From NCBI GenBank assembly GCA_020112395.1, contig JACCEK010000003.1, positions 1 through 64,000 of the forward strand: a stretch of 64,000 nucleotides of DNA. Reading direction: 5' to 3'. This DNA comes from Aerococcaceae bacterium DSM 111021. Lineage in GTDB: Bacteria; Bacillota; Bacilli; Lactobacillales; Aerococcaceae. Positions 45,500 to 54,855 of this stretch are shown here, one piece after another; position 1 is the first letter of the stretch, and the number at the start of each line of letters is the position of its first letter. The notes below the pieces were generated by a model, which worked only from the letters and a program-made list of their open reading frames with translations, made no database searches and had not been told where the DNA came from. The position numbers and the translations under genes were made by a program.

Positions 45500-47052
45500 A
45501 TGGTTTTAAAGGACAACATGTATTGTAATTTAGCTAGATGTCAACCGAAACAGAAGCGAGTGGCTATTTATGCTCGAGTAAGTTCCAATAAAAAAGATCA
45601 GTTACGAAGTCTAGCCAATCAGGTTTCGGCCTTAACTCAGAAAGATTCCTTAGTTTAGGATTGGCGGTTAGTTGATATCTATATTGATGTAGCCTCAGCC
45701 AAAGCAAAATCAAAGCGGGAAGAGTATAACCGTCTCATTGATGATTGTCGTAATAAAAAGTAACTATTGTTCTCACTAAGAGTGTGAGTCGTTTTGGTCG
45801 AGATACGATTGAAACATTAGAGACAGTAAGATTACTCAAGGAATTAAAAGTTCGAATAATCTTTGAAAAAGAGAATATCAACACTCTTGATTCTACGGGT
45901 GAGGTGCTTATTACCATCATGCCATCTCTTGCTCAGCAAGAAAGTGAGTCGCTAAGTAAGAATATTAAGCTAGGTTTACAGTATAGGTACCAAGAGGGCC
46001 AAGTAAAATTCAATACGGCGAACTTCTTAGGTTACGATGCAGATGATGAGGGAAATTTAATCATCAATCAAGAAAAAGCAAAGGTGGTCAGGCGCATCTT
46101 TAAAGAATACCTTGAGGGGAAAGGGACGGGACGAATTGCACGAGGCTTGATGAACGACAAAATCCCAACGGGATCCGGCAAACTAAAATGGTCGGGAGAT
46201 AGTATTAACCGCATTATTAGCAATGAAAAATATATGGGAGATGCCTTACTTCAAAAAACCTATACTGTGGACTTCCTCACCAAAACGCGGGTGGAAAATG
46301 ACGGGACAGTCCCACAGTATTATATCGAAGACAGCCATGAGCCGATTGTTTCCAAAGAAACCTTTCATTTGGCTCAACAAGAAAAGGCTAGAAGAAGTAA
46401 TTTATATTCAGGCAAATGAAAGCAGAAGCGAGTGTACCAAGGGAAGTATGCCTTATCAGGCAAAGTAATTTGCGAACACTGTGGGGATATTTTTAGACGA
46501 GTAAAATGGAACAGTCGAGGAAGTAAAGCGACTGTCTGGCGGTGTGTGACTCGCCTTATTGACCATACGCAATGTCAGGCGAGAACGGTTAAGGAAGAGC
46601 TCCTTCATGAAGCAGTAGTGGAGGCGATTAATGAGTTCATAGGAGATAAAGGTAACTACTTGAAAGTTTTGGAGGAAAATATTACCGAGGTTCTTAATAA
46701 CAAATATGATGAGACAGTAGAAGATGTTGATAATCAGTTACACGATTTACAAAAGCAGTTATATCAATTTGCGAATCAGAAAGAAGATTATGAACGCATA
46801 GCAGAGCGAATATTTAAACTTCGAGAACGGAAGCAGCAACTTTTAATAGAAAATGCGACGAATGAGGAGAAACGCAGGCGACTATCGGATATTAAAGCTT
46901 TACTAAAAACACAGCATATCAAACTTGAAGATTATGATGAAAGTTTAGTTAATCGATTAGTGGCGGGTGTCGTTATTAAAGATAGAGTTATTGAAGTGGA
47001 GTTGAAAACCGGGGATTGTATTACCAAAGAAAAATATGAGAGACAGAAATAA
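45500..47052 (+). pseudogene. large serine recombinase, broken by two stops and one frameshift
   Basis: About 517 codons of a large serine integrase/transposase. The resolvase domain starts with VAIYARVSSN (catalytic serine in the RVSS motif). After that come SVSRFGRDT, the recombinase domain (GKGTGRIARGLM), a zinc beta-ribbon (CEHCG ... C) and a C-terminal coiled coil. Lesions: in-frame TAG at 45656-45658, a one-base frameshift at about 45760, and in-frame TGA at 46417-46419. The family drives integration of ICEs, phages and Tn-like elements; this copy cannot be functional. It marks the surrounding region as a former mobile element. Confidence 0.93.
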
Positions 47053-47210
47053 AGAGAATGAGTATGAAATTATTGTGAAAAAATTAATGAGATGGGGGAC
47101 TCTAATAATAGAAAGTGGTAATGGAATTTTATTTCATTTGTATTTGGAAGTTAACTATAAGAATAAATGGAGCAAAATAGCGTTTCGTTTCCTCATATAA
47201 GAACAAAACG

Positions 47211-48053
47211 CTATAAATTAATTTTTTCAATTGGAATCCAAAGTTGCATCGGAAAGTTCGTATCATCTGTGAATTTATTCGGGTAATATTCTAAATCAAA
47301 CTTTCCTATATAGGTGTAACCACTCTCAGGTAAAAACTTGTTCAATATATAATTCCAAGCATGATATAGTGACTCTGGAAATCGGCCAAAACATGGTATG
47401 ATGGCAAAAGTTGTGGATGGGATTAAGGTCACTTGTAGAGGTAGGTGATTAACTAACTCTGGATTTTTGATTTCCCATCCGGCCATATAAGTTAATGTAC
47501 CATTGTTATTAATCCCGTAGGATACTCCGAAGCTATTACCAGTGCTAACTTTAATTAATTTATTTACCAAATTAGATTCAGTTAACTGTCTCCATAGCTT
47601 TGAAATTTCAGGACTATTAGCCGATGTATTAATTGAAAGACCAGCGACATAAAAATCGGGTAATGTGATGATTTCTAAAGGTAACTCTTTCCCACCTTGG
47701 ATTGTTATTGACAACTCCAATTTATCAATAAACCTAAAGGATGCACCTTTACGTACTGCTGAAGGCGTATTTTCGTGAAATTTCTTAAATGCAGTCGTGA
47801 AAGCTTCGTGAGTTTCATAGCCATACTTCAGAGCGATTTCAAGTACGCTAAACTTAGAATGTTGTAGGTCAAAGGCAGCTTTAGATAATCTTCGTTTTCT
47901 GATGTATTCTGAAGTCGTCATATTAAAGATTACTGGGAAAATACGCTGCAAAGTACTATTTGTTAAAGATAAACCTTTACAGAGCTGATTGTAATCGATT
48001 TCGTAATCTAGATTTTTTTCAATTCGGTTGATGACTTGTACCAAATCATTCAT
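47211..48053 (-). CDS. AraC-family regulator with GyrI-like ligand-binding domain
   Basis: Regulator of 280 residues. The AraC double helix-turn-helix is N-terminal (about 5-105: LSLTNSTLQRIFPV, then VLEIALKYGYETHEAFTTAFKKF). Residues about 118-280 are a GyrI-like/SOUL-type effector domain (LPDFYVAGLSI, a middle FGVSYG strand and a final MQLWIPIEK). Such proteins (Rob, BltR-like) bind hydrophobic or cationic compounds. AAGGGAG before the ATG. It is divergent from the BtrH-like gene, whose operon it probably controls, and shares its ligand-domain type with the third gene of the cassette. Confidence 0.85.
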   Translation of the reverse strand: MNDLVQVINRIEKNLDYEIDYNQLCKGLSLTNSTLQRIFPVIFNMTTSEYIRKRRLSKAAFDLQHSKFSVLEIALKYGYETHEAFTTAFKKFHENTPSAVRKGASFRFIDKLELSITIQGGKELPLEIITLPDFYVAGLSINTSANSPEISKLWRQLTESNLVNKLIKVSTGNSFGVSYGINNNGTLTYMAGWEIKNPELVNHLPLQVTLIPSTTFAIIPCFGRFPESLYHAWNYILNKFLPESGYTYIGKFDLEYYPNKFTDDTNFPMQLWIPIEKINL

Positions 48054-48188
48054 AAAAACACTCCCTTCTTAATAATTTTATCACTGTCAAAATTTCTTGT
48101 AAATCCCTAAAATCTCGTACAAAGAATGATAAGAAAAAAATTATGCATACTATTAAACTATGATATATCAAAACAAGGAGGTAAGAGT

Positions 48189-49118
48189 ATGGATTTATTT
48201 TACGGAGATATACCCTTATGTTACACGAAATCACTTGCAATGGCTTTGAGTTCTTATGGGTACAATATCTATCCAGAATACTTAGAAGGTATAATGGTCA
48301 TGGGCAATGGTGCGAGTATCGTTAGCAATGATTCTAAACACCCTCTGGTATTCTTTGATAATGGATTGCCAGATGTGTCAATAAGTAATAGTTTAAGAAT
48401 CTTGGGTTTTACTTACAAGGAGTTTTTCACAAATAGCCTGAATAATATCCAGGTGAATGAAATAAAGGAAAAACTAAAATACCTTTTAACTTATGGATCA
48501 GTTGTTGCTGGCCCAATAGATATGGGATATTTAACGTATAACCCTAACTCAATTAATCTAAGTGGTGTTGACCATTTTGTATCAATTTATGATGTGGACG
48601 AAGAGTTCGTTTATTTACATGATCCTGCCGGTTATCCATGTATGAAAATAGTATTCAAAGAATTTATTGAAGCTTGGAAAGCTAGTTTGATAGATTACAA
48701 ACGCGGTTCGTTTTCAATGTGGGGTAAGTTCAAAAAAGTTAAAACTCCCAACTCTGAAAAAATATTTCATGAAGTATCCTTAATAATGAAAAAGCGATAC
48801 CAAAAAGGTGAAAACAATGTTATAGAAAAATTCGCCCATGCAGTAAGAGATAATGGACTGAATCAAGAACAAAAACAAATTCTTCAGTTTTTTAGTTTTC
48901 GATTGGCTTCTGCCAGGAATTTGTATATAAGTAAGTTCTTGAAAAGTCATGATTCAAATAAATCAAAAATTAAAGAACAATTGGCTGAATTATTTGGACA
49001 AGCACACTTATCTACACTTAAAGAAGATTATTTTAATTTAGCACATACACTTGAAGAAATTGCTCAACTTGATGAAGAATTTAAGGCATTATGTTTACAA
49101 ATTGAAGGAGAAGATTAG
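48189..49118 (+). CDS. BtrH/peptidase C39-like protein
   Basis: Cytoplasmic protein of 309 residues. ATG at 48189 follows AAGGAGGT; the longer in-frame start at 48126 lacks a signal. The first about 180 residues resemble the BtrH_N (butirosin biosynthesis H) papain-like domain: candidate triad C11 (IPLCYTKS), H129 (VDHFVSIYD) and D145 (LHDPAG). The C-terminal half is helical. In butirosin synthesis BtrH moves an acyl group from a carrier protein to the antibiotic; here no carrier protein or sugar genes are nearby, so substrate and reaction are unknown. It is coupled to the GyrI-like gene (stop and start 1 bp apart). Confidence 0.65.
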   Translation: MDLFYGDIPLCYTKSLAMALSSYGYNIYPEYLEGIMVMGNGASIVSNDSKHPLVFFDNGLPDVSISNSLRILGFTYKEFFTNSLNNIQVNEIKEKLKYLLTYGSVVAGPIDMGYLTYNPNSINLSGVDHFVSIYDVDEEFVYLHDPAGYPCMKIVFKEFIEAWKASLIDYKRGSFSMWGKFKKVKTPNSEKIFHEVSLIMKKRYQKGENNVIEKFAHAVRDNGLNQEQKQILQFFSFRLASARNLYISKFLKSHDSNKSKIKEQLAELFGQAHLSTLKEDYFNLAHTLEEIAQLDEEFKALCLQIEGED

Positions 49119-49119
49119 T

Positions 49120-49560
49120 ATGGATAATAACATGAAAATTGATATAGGGACTTTACAAAGAGTCGTCATAGATAAAATGAACTTATTTTATATGGAGGTA
49201 CCAAATAACCCTGAGAGCCAAAAAAAAGCCTGGCCATTATTTGAAGCACATTTCCCTTCCTTAACCGGCAGAAAAATGTTTGGTTTAGATTATGATGAAA
49301 ATAAAGTATATAGAGTTTGTTCCGTAGTCCTTGAAAGTGATCGAGATGATACATATGGTTTAAACCAATTTGAGTTTGAGGGCGGAAATTATTTAAGGTT
49401 AAGACTTAAATATGATGTGCCCGAACTTTATGAGAAGATTAGCCCTGCATATGATTTTCTTTTCAGTCAATATGGGGGTCATATTAATTGGTCACTTCCA
49501 ATGATAGAACACTATAAATCTAAGAATATTTTAGATATAATGATTCCTATTAATGAATGA
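49120..49560 (+). CDS. GyrI-like small-molecule-binding protein
   Basis: Cytoplasmic protein of 146 residues without DNA-binding part. The pattern of strands (LQRVVIDKMNLFYMEVPN, FGLDYDENKVYRVCSVV, YLRLRLKYDVPELYEKI, a final LDIMIPINE) matches the GyrI-like/AraC effector-binding fold. AAGGAG lies 9 bp before the ATG at 49120, inside the end of the upstream gene. Stand-alone GyrI-like proteins bind or hydrolyse toxic hydrophobic compounds. Together with the divergent AraC/GyrI regulator it suggests response to a small molecule (inference). Confidence 0.65.
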   Translation: MDNNMKIDIGTLQRVVIDKMNLFYMEVPNNPESQKKAWPLFEAHFPSLTGRKMFGLDYDENKVYRVCSVVLESDRDDTYGLNQFEFEGGNYLRLRLKYDVPELYEKISPAYDFLFSQYGGHINWSLPMIEHYKSKNILDIMIPINE

Positions 49561-50079
49561 TGAAATTAACTAATGTTATATAGTCGAAATATTAATTTAA
49601 TTCGATATTTTTCACCTTAAATACAGTGAAGCAGTATGTTTATTAACAAAAATTTTCAGCGGCGCAATTAACAATTAGTTCTGCCAATAAACGAATCCGA
49701 AGAAGCTAAGCATATTGGAGTGAGCTGAGTGGCTAAAGTCGTGAAGTTTTGATGTTAATAAATATATAAAAATTGCTTGAAGTAATAATTACACAATTCG
49801 TGAGTTTTGAGATAGAGCAGAAACTTGGAAACGTAGTTAAGACTCAAAATTAAGAGAGACATTTAGTTATGCTGGGTGCTGCAAAACTAAATGTCTCTTT
49901 CATTCTTTAATAAGAATGTATCTTTGTTCTAAATTAGGATGAAAATGTTTACTAAATCATGCATTAATCTATTCAGTTGTTTTTTTGTAAGTAAAATTTG
50001 AATTATAAAAATTCATAAGTACGATCTAATCAGACCAATCAAAGTAATTAAAATTATTATAATTTTACTATTAAGGGGA
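49561..50079. other. gene-free stretch of the accessory zone
   Basis: About 520 bp without intact frame. The only clear structure is a 14-bp hairpin AGAGACATTTAGTT/AACTAAATGTCTCT at 49855-49898 with a T-rich tail, likely a terminator for the upstream operon or for a lost gene. Confidence 0.6.
49855..49900 (+). terminator. terminator-like hairpin
   Basis: 14-bp perfect stem with a 16-nt loop followed by TT. Confidence 0.7.
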
Positions 50080-50604
50080 ATGGTTTATTAAATTAAATAC
50101 TGAAAGAATGACCTAGAGATTCTTCCAAAAACAAAATCTAAAAGATGTATTCGACTTCTATAAAGATAAAGAGGAATGTAAATATTTATTGCATGAACCA
50201 TGAGAAGAGGGTACTTCAATAGAGTTATTTAATGAGAAACTGAATAATAATGAACTAAACGAAGAAAAGATGTTGAATATAGCATGTGAACTTAAGGGGA
50301 AAGTTATAGGAGAAATCTCTGTTTGGTATACTGTTATGAGAAATACGTTAGAGATTGGGTTTGTTTTCAATCCAGTATACTCAGGTAGAGACAATGTAGG
50401 TGAAGCAGTATGGTATATTTATTTTCAGAACATCTTGTTCATCGAATCCAAGCGGTACTAGATGCAAGGAATTTAGCCTCTACGAAGCTTTGCAAGCGAT
50501 TGAATATGCCACAAGAAGCTCACTTCATTCAAGATTTCTGGAGTAAAGGTGAATGGAGGGACAGTTATGTCTATACAATGTTGGTATCTGAACATATTGT
50601 CTAG
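50080..50604 (+). pseudogene. GNAT acetyltransferase (RimJ/RimL type), degenerate
   Basis: Reading through gives a GNAT acetyltransferase: LKDVFDFYKDKEECKYLL near the start, GKVIGEISVWY, LEIGFVFNP and at the end RIQAVLDARNLASTKL, FWSKGEWRDSYVYTML. Lesions: TAG at 50114-50116, TGA at 50201-50203, a frameshift between about 50410 and 50425, and a damaged start. Its original substrate cannot be told. Confidence 0.85.
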
Positions 50605-50662
50605 ATAATATCTAAACCACACCCCAATCTAATAATTATCAATTAATACGTGCCCAACATGA

Positions 50663-50826
50663 CATGTTGAGGCGGTAACACTACTTGTGAAAGAGCGTTA
50701 GCGACAGAAGAAGTAGATGTTCTGCCCATGCACGGACTTCCCAAGAAGCCAAGCCGATAGGCGCAGTCTGATTGGTAGAAGTCGTCTGCTGAGTGTTTAG
50801 TATTGATGCAAAAGGTATCTCCCTAG
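50663..50826 (+). repeat. fossil RumA C-terminal ends around a structured spacer (copy 2)
   Basis: Left part reads HVEAVTLLVKER and stop (50663-50701), right part reads AECLVLMQKVSP and stop (50788-50826); both are RumA-type C-termini without the rest of the gene. Between them lies a spacer related to that at 40558-40640 (shared GCGACAGAAGAAGTA and GCCCATGCACGGA). Its stem is GACTTC-CCAA (50735-50744) with TTGG-TA-GAAGTC (50772-50783). The stem bases differ from copy 1 but still pair. Confidence 0.75.
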
Positions 50827-50880
50827 AACCTTGATACAATAAGATTATTAATTAAAACAGCCTCACGGTATGCTAATATT

Positions 50881-50925
50881 AAAAGGAGTAAACTTAGTTT
50901 AAAGATTAAGTGACTCCTTTTTATT
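50881..50925 (+). terminator. terminator-like hairpin in the accessory zone
   Basis: Stem starting AAAAGGAGT and ending ACTCCTTTT with further pairing of AACTTA/TAAGT, followed by T-rich sequence. The gene it served is not obvious. Confidence 0.65.
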
Positions 50926-50931
50926 ATGCAA

Positions 50932-51201
50932 GCAGGGGTATGTCTGTGGATACTAGTTAATAAGAATAAGGGTGTTAGGTTGGATAGGAAAATTATCAAA
51001 CTTATGAAGAAAGTAGTCAGCACGTGAGTACTGGTACACTTACCATTCATTATAGAGCTTTTATATAAGCTTGAGTTCACAGCCTACATTGATCGTTTTG
51101 AACATGTAGGCGTATGTTTGTTTTAAGTTCCTTATGTGACTTTAGCAGTTATGACGGTATCGGTCATCGTCGTTTATCTAGTTGAATTTCTTTTAATCTA
51201 A
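50932..51201 (+). pseudogene. C-terminal fragment of a membrane acyltransferase-3-like protein
   Basis: One frame of 89 codons interrupted by TGA (51025-51027) and TAA (51124-51126) reads VLVHLPFIIELLYKLEFTAY and VTLAVMTVSVIVVYLVEFLL, the pattern of the last two membrane helices of acyltransferase_3 (OatA/WecH-like) proteins. The N-terminal part is missing. A decayed remnant. Confidence 0.5.
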
Positions 51202-51251
51202 TTAATAGACTCAGTATATAAGCTTTTCGCTGACTTACTGAGTCTTTTGCT

Positions 51252-52640
51252 TTATTTAAAAATAGTGACTAAAGCTTGAATAGCTTGATCAATTTCATCA
51301 AGCTCTAGCCCACCATAACCTAAGATATAACTTTGGTCGAACTGGTTCTTTAATCTAGCGTAGTGGTTGACCGGTTGTAAGCGGATCTTATTTTCAGCTA
51401 GCCTAGCTTGAATCACGTCAGTCGGCGGAATCTCACCCTCAATGGTAATAATAAAGAAAAGTCCAGCCCCTGCTTGTTTAATGGTTAGGGGTAGTTGGAT
51501 TCGGTTAAGCGCTGCTAGAACTGCTTTTTCCTTACGACGGTAATTAGTCCGCAGGCTATTAATATATTTAGGAAAATGGGCAGAATTGAGAAAATCAGTC
51601 ATTAAATATTGCTCAAAGCTGGAAATACCACTGGTTTTTAATTTAGCTTGATGGAATTTTTTCATTAATTTATCGGGTAAAACTAAATAAGACATCTTAA
51701 AAATTGACCCCATACTTTGACGAAAGGCCCCTAATAAAATGACTCGCTCTTGGTCGTCCAGACTAGTCAAAGCAGGAACAGGACGGCCCTTAAGGCGGAA
51801 CTCATTATAGTAGTCATTTTCAATAATATAACGGTTTTCTGCCTGATAGGCCCATTTTAATAAACGCTGACGTCGACGCATCCCCATGATAATGCCAGTG
51901 GGAAACTGATGGTTGGGCGTAGTAATCACGATGTTAGCTAAGGTAGTCTCCAAATCTTTAACTGAGAAACCATATTTATCAATCGGAATTCGAATAGTCT
52001 TTTGCTGATAGTCTGTAAAGAGATCTAAATTTTTATAATAGCCAGGATCTTCTAAGGCATAAATCGCATCTTCTAATAAGGCAAATAGAGTCTGTAAGCT
52101 AGCCGTATGACCACCTGTAATGATGATATTATCAGCTGAAGTCATCACTCCCCGGTATTTACGTAAATAATTAGCAATAGCCAAGCGTAAAGAGAGAGCA
52201 CCCAAGTCATCTTTTAAATTACAATTAACCACGCTTCTTGCTAGAGCTTCGGGTGCATACTGCAATAATTGTTTGGGATTTAAAGTAGACATATCACGGT
52301 TGGCAAAGTGAAAATCATAAGTATATTGGCTGGCTTCACTTATTTTAGAATGCTCATGTTTTGTCGACTTTGTCTCAATTTCCTCAGAGGGCAACATATC
52401 AATTTCTAGTAAATCCACATAATAACCAGATCTTTCCCTCGGTACTATATAGCCTTCATCTGTCAGTTGGTCATATGCGTTAATGACCGTATTAAGGCTG
52501 ACTTTTAAATGATCTGCCAAGGCCCGCCGTGAGGGTAGTTGGTCACCACTTTTTAAATGCCCTTGGGCAATTTGCCGGATGACTTCATCGACTATTTGTA
52601 AGTAGAGGTGTTGGTCTTCGTTAAAGTTCACCGTAATCAT
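51252..52640 (-). CDS. pdxR: MocR-family regulator PdxR-like (GntR helix-turn-helix fused to aminotransferase fold)
   Basis: Regulator of 462 residues: GntR winged helix (about 1-70, SGDQLPSRRALADHLKVSLN) and a fold-type I aminotransferase domain (about 110-460; ALEDPGYY, ENDYYNEFR). It is divergent from pdxS, as PdxR usually is, and likely controls PLP synthesis with PLP as ligand. The segment aligned with the PLP lysine (GSFSK in the family) reads GAFRQ, so Gln (Q308, codon at 51717-51719) replaces the Schiff-base lysine. PLP could still bind non-covalently, or the ligand may differ. A TATAAT box for this gene lies at 52665-52670. Confidence 0.85.
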   Translation of the reverse strand: MITVNFNEDQHLYLQIVDEVIRQIAQGHLKSGDQLPSRRALADHLKVSLNTVINAYDQLTDEGYIVPRERSGYYVDLLEIDMLPSEEIETKSTKHEHSKISEASQYTYDFHFANRDMSTLNPKQLLQYAPEALARSVVNCNLKDDLGALSLRLAIANYLRKYRGVMTSADNIIITGGHTASLQTLFALLEDAIYALEDPGYYKNLDLFTDYQQKTIRIPIDKYGFSVKDLETTLANIVITTPNHQFPTGIIMGMRRRQRLLKWAYQAENRYIIENDYYNEFRLKGRPVPALTSLDDQERVILLGAFRQSMGSIFKMSYLVLPDKLMKKFHQAKLKTSGISSFEQYLMTDFLNSAHFPKYINSLRTNYRRKEKAVLAALNRIQLPLTIKQAGAGLFFIITIEGEIPPTDVIQARLAENKIRLQPVNHYARLKNQFDQSYILGYGGLELDEIDQAIQALVTIFK

Positions 52641-52775
52641 ACTTTTCCTCCTCTCGTGTTATCCATTATACAATAAAAAAACTATTTGGACCCATAAAAA
52701 TATCCATTTTTGCATCTTAAGAAACATCCAAAAGACTGTTAAAGTGGAGACAATATTTATAAAGGAGCAATCAAA
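52641..52775. promoter_or_regulatory. pdxR-pdxS divergent control region
   Basis: Contains the pdxR -10 box on the minus strand (TATAAT, 52665-52670) and repeated short elements: TTTGGACCC (52685-52693), ATATCCATTTTT (about 52697) and ACATCCAAAA (about 52724), which form direct and inverted GGA/TCC half-sites as expected for a MocR-family operator. AAAGGAG of pdxS lies at its right end. Confidence 0.45.
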
Positions 52776-53633
52776 ATGAAACTATCAATTGAAGAAGTAC
52801 ATAAACAATTAGCTGGTGGCGTCATCATGGACGTGGTAAATGTAGAGCAAGCTAAAATTGCTGAAGCAGCTGGTGCCGTAGCGGTCATGGCTTTAGAAAG
52901 AGTTCCTGCAGACATTCGATCTGCTGGGGGTATTAGTCGGATGAGTGACCCTCAAATGATAAAAGAAATTCAAGCAGCAGTTTCTATACCAGTCATGGCG
53001 AAAGTAAGAATTGGTCACTTTGTCGAAGCTCAAATCTTAGAAAGTTTACAAATTGACTATATTGATGAGTCAGAAGTTTTATCAGTAGCTGATCATGTTT
53101 ATCATATTGATAAACAACCATTTGAAACACCTTTCTTTTGTGGAGCTAGAGATTTAGGTGAAGCTTTACGCCGTATTCAAGAAGGGGCTAAAATGATTCG
53201 TACTAAAGGTGAAGCAGGAACGGGGGATGTCAGTCAAGCGGTTAGTCACTTAAGAAAAATCCATGAACAAATCCGCTATGTGGCTTCGTTACAAGATGAT
53301 GAGCTCTTTAACCAAGCTAAGGAATTAGGCGTCTCTTATGATTTATTAAAGCGAGTCCATGATACTGGTAAATTACCTGTGTTGAACTTTTCGGCTGGCG
53401 GGGTGGCAACACCAGCTGATGCGGCTTTAATGATGCAATTAGGTGCTGAAGGAGTTTTCGTTGGTTCAGGTATTTTCAAATCAGGTAATCTAGAAAAACG
53501 TGCCAAAGCCATAGTTGAAGCAGTAGCCAATTACAAAGATGCTGCCAAATTAGCCGAAATCTCAACTGATTTAGGCGAAGCGATGGTAGGTATTAATGAA
53601 GACGAAATTAAAGTCATCATGTCTAACCGTTAA
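52776..53633 (+). CDS. pdxS: pyridoxal 5'-phosphate synthase lyase subunit PdxS
   Basis: Cytoplasmic TIM-barrel enzyme of 285 residues that makes PLP from ribose-5-phosphate, glyceraldehyde-3-phosphate and ammonia. Catalytic lysines are in PVMAKVRIG (K76) and [13 protein letters not shown]; the phosphate loop is [18 protein letters not shown]. Normally the glutaminase PdxT gene follows directly. Here a terminator follows 20 bp after the stop and no pdxT is in the window, so either pdxT is elsewhere or the enzyme uses free ammonia. Divergent from pdxR. Confidence 0.94.
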   Translation: MKLSIEEVHKQLAGGVIMDVVNVEQAKIAEAAGAVAVMALERVPADIRSAGGISRMSDPQMIKEIQAAVSIPVMAKVRIGHFVEAQILESLQIDYIDESEVLSVADHVYHIDKQPFETPFFCGARDLGEALRRIQEGAKMIRTKGEAGTGDVSQAVSHLRKIHEQIRYVASLQDDELFNQAKELGVSYDLLKRVHDTGKLPVLNFSAGGVATPADAALMMQLGAEGVFVGSGIFKSGNLEKRAKAIVEAVANYKDAAKLAEISTDLGEAMVGINEDEIKVIMSNR

Positions 53634-53653
53634 TCATTAAAAACAAGGGCTTC

Positions 53654-53687
53654 AAAAGTCAGTGGGCTTGGTCTACTGACTTTTTTT
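53654..53687 (+). terminator. terminator of pdxS
   Basis: Stem AAAGTCAGT/ACTGACTTT followed by a run of T. Confidence 0.9.
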
Positions 53688-53689
53688 AT

Positions 53690-54224
53690 TTTGTCCTATA
53701 ATTTTACTATTTGCTCTCATCACTAAGTTTGAATCCTTATTTTTACCTGCACTGTAACCATCGAATTCTCTATTGATGAGATCAATAAGTAAACATATGT
53801 AAAGCCATGTATTTGCTACTTTTACACATGTTAAATCATTTACCAATGCCCTCCATTGGTTGTTCTCTATTAAAAGTGCGATTTAAATGATTTTTCATTA
53901 GCTTCTTTTGGATGATGTTTATATTTATCTTTTGTATAAACAGAAACTAGATTATATTTCTTTATGACACGACCAATCTTTCGTCTGGATACAGTGAAAC
54001 CCTTATCAATTAAATTAATCTTAATTCGTCTTGTACCAATGCTTTTTCTATTCGAATTAAACGTATCTATAATCATATTTTCTAATTCTAAATCATCATC
54101 TTTTTGGCTTTGAGTATTTCTTTTTATTGATTCTTAATAAGTGCTTCTTAGTATTTTCAGGACTTTACACATTGCTTATACCGAATATTGATGTGCATAC
54201 TTTTGAATGATTTCTATGAGGATA
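53690..54224 (-). pseudogene. IS3-family (IS150-like) transposase orfB, degenerate
   Basis: On the minus strand the frames read QKYAHQYSV stop AMCKVLKILRSTY, then ENMIIDTFNSNRKSIGTRRI, VSRRKIGRVIKKYNLVSVYT, and finally VNDLTCVKVANTWLYICLLI, INREFDGYSAGKNKDSN. This is the HTH_21 plus start of the integrase core of IS3 family OrfB. Several stops and frameshifts; the C-terminal half with the last catalytic glutamate is missing. No inverted repeats could be delimited. Confidence 0.85.
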
Positions 54225-54229
54225 ACTAG

Positions 54230-54620
54230 GCAAGACTAGACGAAGTAGTATCTGAAGAAAGAATAATAGGAATTGAGAAGGCTGCTACAGCTCTTTACGA
54301 AGATGAAGTTGATGAAGAGAGAATCTACAAAATAAAAGTGTATCAAAATCGGGTACACAGGGCATTTCAGAATGTGTTGTAAGGAGACTAAAACCTTGCA
54401 AAACATTTATTTTTATAAGTGTTCATATGGCGAGAAACTTGGTGTTTTAAGTAACAATAAGCTCCAAAACGAAATTGAACAAAACACAACTTTTTTAACA
54501 AAGCCTACAATAAGGGGTTTATAGCACTTTACTAAACGATACGAAATACCTTTCGATGGTTTGAATAGGGAGAAATTAAACCTGTTAATTGATTATGAGC
54601 GATTTCGTGACGGTCAATGA
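54230..54620 (+). pseudogene. unrecognised gene remnants
   Basis: Two decayed coding stretches. The first (54230-54382) has no start codon and reads VVSEERIIGIEKAATALY and EERIYKIKVYQNRVHRAF to a stop. The second begins at a TTG (54396) behind AAGGAG and reads QNIYFYKCSYGEKLGVLS up to TAG (54522-54524); the frame then continues as YEIPFDGLNREKLNLL to 54620. No family recognised. They look like parts of a lost mobile element. Confidence 0.4.
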
Positions 54621-54742
54621 TCAACGATGCGGTTGGTCGGGGATATCACTTTTTAGTGAATAAATCCGGATTGAATAAAGATAGTACACTGACTTAATAA
54701 GTTATTTATTTCAATTGAAATAAGGAAACATCCGTATAGATT

Positions 54743-54798
54743 ATATTCAAACATTAGCAAACGCTTTAATGTTTGAATATTTATAAATTAAACATTAA
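54743..54798. promoter_or_regulatory. lacR operator region
   Basis: A perfect 14-bp inverted repeat ATATTCAAACATTA / TAATGTTTGAATAT with a 10-nt spacer (54743-54780), followed by a further half-site AAACATTAA (54790-54798). These AAACATT half-sites resemble DeoR/LacR operators and suggest that LacR controls its own gene. Confidence 0.65.
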
Positions 54799-54855
54799 GT
54801 GTAGAGTTTTCTAAAGAAAGGTTGTATAGTGAGTTTATAAATGAGGAGGACGGGT

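Noticed and set aside
45195-50826. attL/attR pair of an island inserted exactly at the 3' end of the second RumA gene
   Set aside because: The gene end at 45242 is followed by its own intact terminator, and the right-hand copy matches it only at about 25 of 30 positions, so a simple integration at this site is not shown. The fossil at 50.7 kb is better described by its own two C-terminal ends.
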